Shown here: positions 61,005 through 64,000 of the stretch, one piece after another
Layout: each line of letters begins with the position of its first letter
How positions within the stretch are numbered: position 1 is the stretch's first letter
Origin: Trichomonas vaginalis G3
Lineage: Eukaryota; Parabasalia; Trichomonadida; Trichomonadidae
DNA: 64,000 nucleotides
NCBI RefSeq assembly: GCF_026262505.1
Contig: NC_067204.1
Location: forward strand, 2,389,797 to 2,453,796
Reading direction: 5' to 3'
Made by a program: the position numbers and the translations under genes
Notes under the pieces: model-generated
Database searches by the model: none
The model's input: the letters and a program-made list of their open reading frames with translations, nothing else
Told to the model about the DNA's origin: nothing

Positions 61005-62057
61005 TTATTGGTAGAGATCCAGTTCATCAACCATATTAAAATTATCGAGAAGGGGATCTGAATCCGAAGCGTAATATCTAGATTCTTCATCGTATTCATC
61101 AAAGTCTGAGCTATATAAACTCATATCTCTCATGTCATCATTTGGAGATATTACTTCATTTCTAGCAAGAATGCCTGTCTTGTGTTCGAATAATGGGTAA
61201 TAATAAAATTGATTTTCTTCAATTTTATTTTCATCATTACAAAGAGCAAAATTCTTGCGCTTTTCATTAATAGAAAGGAATGCATCATACTTGGAAGAGT
61301 AAATACTTCTCTTAAAGATTTTCCAATTCTGATTTTTCTTTTTGGTATTTGAACTTGACATAATTATATCAATGGAACCATTATCATTAACTGTTTTGAT
61401 GACAGTGTCAGATTCTGCGCAGGAATAAAATGAGTAATTATGATTCGGAAAATAATACCAAAACTGATTTGGATCTTCATCAAGTTTAAATGGTGTGAAT
61501 GTTAACTTTCTGGCATTATCATAGGCTGATAAGACAGGTCCCAGCGTTAATGCATATTCTTCAGCTGCAATTGAAAATAAAATTGCACATGGTATTTCGG
61601 GTATTGGATATGGAATACAGTAATTGGAAATGTCAATTGTGTGTATCTCCATTGTTATATCATCTGGTATATTTGAAGATAATATGAAAGGATCGTCTGG
61701 ATCTTCCGTAGGAATTATGAATTTTTCGAGATTTTTGTTTGCTATAAAGCCCGAGTAAAATGAAAACGTTTGATTAACGTTCTTACCATAGTCAATTTCG
61801 GCTATTGCCAGCTTACTGTGTTGGTCATCGACCTTTTCTTCAATAAAGCTAACAAATGGGTAAAAAAGAGAAACGAACCTTTGAGATTCTGCATTGTAAA
61901 CCCAAATCTGAGTTAGATCCTCTCTATTTGGTGATTTCGCTACAATCGTATACTTATTTTCGTCGGGAGCCCCAGTCTCCTCAATCGAAATTGCCATGTC
62001 ATTTCCTTTCTTCTTAAAACAAAGCCAGTAACTATTCGTACTGAATGATTCTCCCAT
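61005..62057 (-). CDS. Beta-trefoil (ricin-like) fold candidate, 350 aa
   Basis: No named family. Three Q-x-W motifs at 50-52 (TQIW), 198-200 (NQFW) and 243-245 (NQNW), each followed by a beta-rich stretch ending at a surface loop, suggest one or two ricin-B-like beta-trefoils with substituted repeats. No signal peptide; the acidic C-terminal tail (about 305-350) is disordered. Such modules often bind sugars or proteins; whether this one does is unknown. Start ATG 62057. Confidence 0.55.
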   Translation of the reverse strand: MGESFSTNSYWLCFKKKGNDMAISIEETGAPDENKYTIVAKSPNREDLTQIWVYNAESQRFVSLFYPFVSFIEEKVDDQHSKLAIAEIDYGKNVNQTFSFYSGFIANKNLEKFIIPTEDPDDPFILSSNIPDDITMEIHTIDISNYCIPYPIPEIPCAILFSIAAEEYALTLGPVLSAYDNARKLTFTPFKLDEDPNQFWYYFPNHNYSFYSCAESDTVIKTVNDNGSIDIIMSSSNTKKKNQNWKIFKRSIYSSKYDAFLSINEKRKNFALCNDENKIEENQFYYYPLFEHKTGILARNEVISPNDDMRDMSLYSSDFDEYDEESRYYASDSDPLLDNFNMVDELDLYQ

Positions 62058-62231
62058 AGAATTGATTTTATATTTTTATTTTATCGTTCTGCCGTCATTT
62101 CAAATTGGCATATTCAATTCAACGTTGCAAGGTTTTAAGAATTTCCAAAATGGCAAATTTAAATGTTTTTATGATTTTTGTTGATGGTGTTGAAAAAGTG
62201 TCATTATAATAAAATAAACAAAAAAATATTA

Positions 62232-63797
62232 AGGGCGCACCCGTATGTACGTTTATTTGAGAGGAGGAGGATTACCCTCTCAATTTTGAGGGATTCGTTA
62301 GTTTATTTTCTCGATGAATATGCAATAAAATTTGATTTTTACCTTATCAATATACTTCATATAATATACAGATGTTCATGTAAAAACTTTTTTCCAAAAT
62401 CCTCAGGAATTAAGGGATTTTTGAATTTTAAGAATTTTTTTCGAATTTTTTCGAAAAAAAAATATTTTCAGAAGAGCCTTAACGGCTAAGATTTAGGAAC
62501 AATGTTAAGTATCAAAAAGAAAGGAGGTCTGATATAGACAACATATATCGTTGAAGGTTGAAAAAATCTCTAATATTTGAGCCCAAAATTTCAAATTTTA
62601 ATTTTTTGAAAAAAGAGGCCACCCGTATGTACGTTTATTTGAGAGGAGGAGGATTATATTTTTGAAAGGGTGAAACATTATGAATATGTTAATTATATAA
62701 TAATATGTATTATTATAAAAAAGAAAAATAAAGCACGTTAAGGGTGGCTTCCGACCAAATTGTCACTTTTTAGCCCAAGTGAGAAAATTTCGTAATTTAT
62801 AACCAAGTTTTTAAAAATCTATATTTAATAAAGATTCTATTTTTCTTATTAAATTTCAAAAATGAGGGGGTTCGGAATCGTCCACAAATTGCCGAAAGGG
62901 TTTTTGCCAGTTTTGAATCCGCTTATTTTTATCGACCAAAATTATAATAAATATAATTTTCGATAAGTATTCTACCCAAATGATTCTTCAAAAAATTATT
63001 TTTCGGATTTTATTCCGTAAAAAAAACGTTACAGAAAACGCCTATTAAATTTCGAATTTTCCCTAAAAAATTCAGTGCAGGTCGATTTAAGAGATTTTTC
63101 AAAAATAATCATATCAGTAGATAGGGTATAATATAGAGAAGCTTTATGAATAACTTAAAATCCGGGAAACTCAATATTCAACGAGAAAAACGCTTAACGA
63201 ATCTCACTTTTGGTGTAAACATCACAAAAAAATTGAGAGGGCTTTCTGGTCGGAAGCCTCCCTTAAAATTTTTCTTTCTTGATTTTTTACAAAATTTACT
63301 TAGAATTATGCAAAATATGACTAAATAATTATAAATTTCAAGTTAAATTTTAATTTTGATAAATAATTTAAATTTCAAAATATCAAGTTCAGTTCGACTA
63401 TGTATGTAGTAATTCCTCAATAAAGTGCCAAAACCCTATTAAAATATATGAACATTTTCAACATTTTAATGTTTTTATTTAAAAATTTGATGGAATATGA
63501 GCTTCAAACAATTATTATGTAAATAAAAATAATTAAATATATGTATTTATTCGTATTACAACCGTAGTAAGTCGATTCTTCCTTTCTTCTACTGAGTTTT
63601 GAATTTGATTTCGAATTGTAAAGAGATTCAAAGGGAAAATACTAGCGGATAAAAACTACCTCCATGAAAGGGTCATAATGGAGTCAAGTTGTATTTTTTG
63701 ATATTTTTTGCTTTTCGAGCCTAAATAGGTAGCCAAGATAATGCTTAAAAATAAGGTTCTAAATTCTGAAGTTTACATGATCCTCTCGTGTGCACCC
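62232..63797 (+). mobile_element. 1.04-kb TTAA element, copy 2, carrying a nested insertion
   Basis: TTAA at 62228-62231 and 63798-63801; ends GGGCGCACC...GTGCACCC. Same sequence as copy 1 apart from a few substitutions, inverted relative to it. The 37-bp unit occurs at 62237-62273 and 62620-62656. It is interrupted at 62742-63262. The frame 62178-62489 (ending KSLNG) is the same mobile-element frame that ends the membrane-protein gene. Confidence 0.88.
62742..63262. mobile_element. 521-bp TTAA MITE nested in copy 2
   Basis: Ends GGGTGGCTTCCGACCA and TGGTCGGAAGCCTCCC, inverted over 16 bases with one mismatch; TTAA at 62738-62741 and 63263-63266. Copy 1 has a single TTAA at the matching site (around 55480), an empty target, so this is a real TTAA duplication. 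No transposase. Confidence 0.9.
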
Positions 63798-63801
63798 TTA
63801 A

Positions 63802-64000
63802 TTCCACAAAATAGTATCGATACTTTCTTGATTTTGGTAATGGATTCCGACTATTTAGATATTCGATGACTAATGGACGAAGAATGGAAGAAAAGAGCAA
63901 TTTCGAGATAAAATTATTAAAAGATATATTAGACTGTTTGATCTGCAAATAAACATATTTGTACTGTTAATCGGTTTTACAGAATAGATCTTGTGTTATT
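63802..64000. other. Window end, no feature seen
   Basis: A/T-rich sequence beyond the element's TTAA; no gene supported. Confidence 0.5.

Noticed and set aside
61005-62057. Calling this a ricin-type toxin
   Set aside because: Only Q-x-W fold motifs are present; no signal peptide and no toxin enzymatic domain.
62178-62489. 103-codon open frame on the plus strand
   Set aside because: It lies mostly within the TTAA element and repeats the frame at the end of the membrane-protein pseudogene; not an independent gene.
1-64000. CRISPR arrays, rRNA genes, bacterial-style operons
   Set aside because: No regularly spaced repeats, no rRNA signature, and gene structure is eukaryotic.

Overview
The window looks like nuclear DNA of a trichomonad parabasalid, most likely Tritrichomonas or a close relative. 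The grounds are very A/T-rich spacers, intronless genes, trichomonad-type ankyrin proteins, a cathepsin L-like protease next to a saposin-like gene, TCA(Y)(W) initiator-like motifs just upstream of some start codons, and a Maverick/Polinton element. Species is an inference, not a search result.

Layout. 1-25.8 kb holds host genes: a Mediator Med14-like protein, a secreted repeat protein, an apparently GAP-dead TBC-TLDc protein, a SAPS-like phosphatase regulator, a truncated short-chain dehydrogenase, a small winged-helix-like protein, a long acidic disordered protein, and a very large type I surface protein split by a one-base frameshift. 26,552-38,224 is a complete Maverick insertion: 441-bp terminal inverted repeats, a perfect 6-bp target duplication, and 11.66 kb between its ends. 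39.7-64 kb returns to host genes: an ankyrin protein, a membrane-anchored divergent phosphoglycerate mutase, a PHD/SET-like chromatin protein, a broken ankyrin gene beside an ankyrin relic, a large ankyrin/AT-hook protein, a truncated multi-membrane protein, a cysteine protease, a saposin-like protein and a beta-trefoil-like protein.

The Maverick carries a capsid-protein candidate, a frameshifted packaging ATPase, the front part of a protein-primed family B DNA polymerase with an embedded HNH-like zinc cluster, two convergent short paralogues with the same amphipathic start, and several proteins unique to the element. It has no recognisable integrase or maturation protease. The polymerase stops after motif A, and 409 bp of it are duplicated as an inverted repeat. 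The copy therefore looks internally deleted and non-autonomous. A 2.27-kb TTAA-flanked element sits inside it.

The most coherent less-described signal is a set of TTAA-flanked non-autonomous elements: 20507-20727, 27902-30172, 54944-55983, 62232-63797, and 62742-63262 nested in the previous one. Three share GGGTGCAC-type ends. Two are near-identical 1.04-kb copies in opposite orientation, and one of those preserves the empty target site of the nested element. One copy forms the 3' end of a truncated membrane-protein gene and supplies its last codons and stop.

Two of the broken genes differ from an intact frame by one base in a homopolymer (A6, C5), so assembly error must be excluded before calling them pseudogenes.
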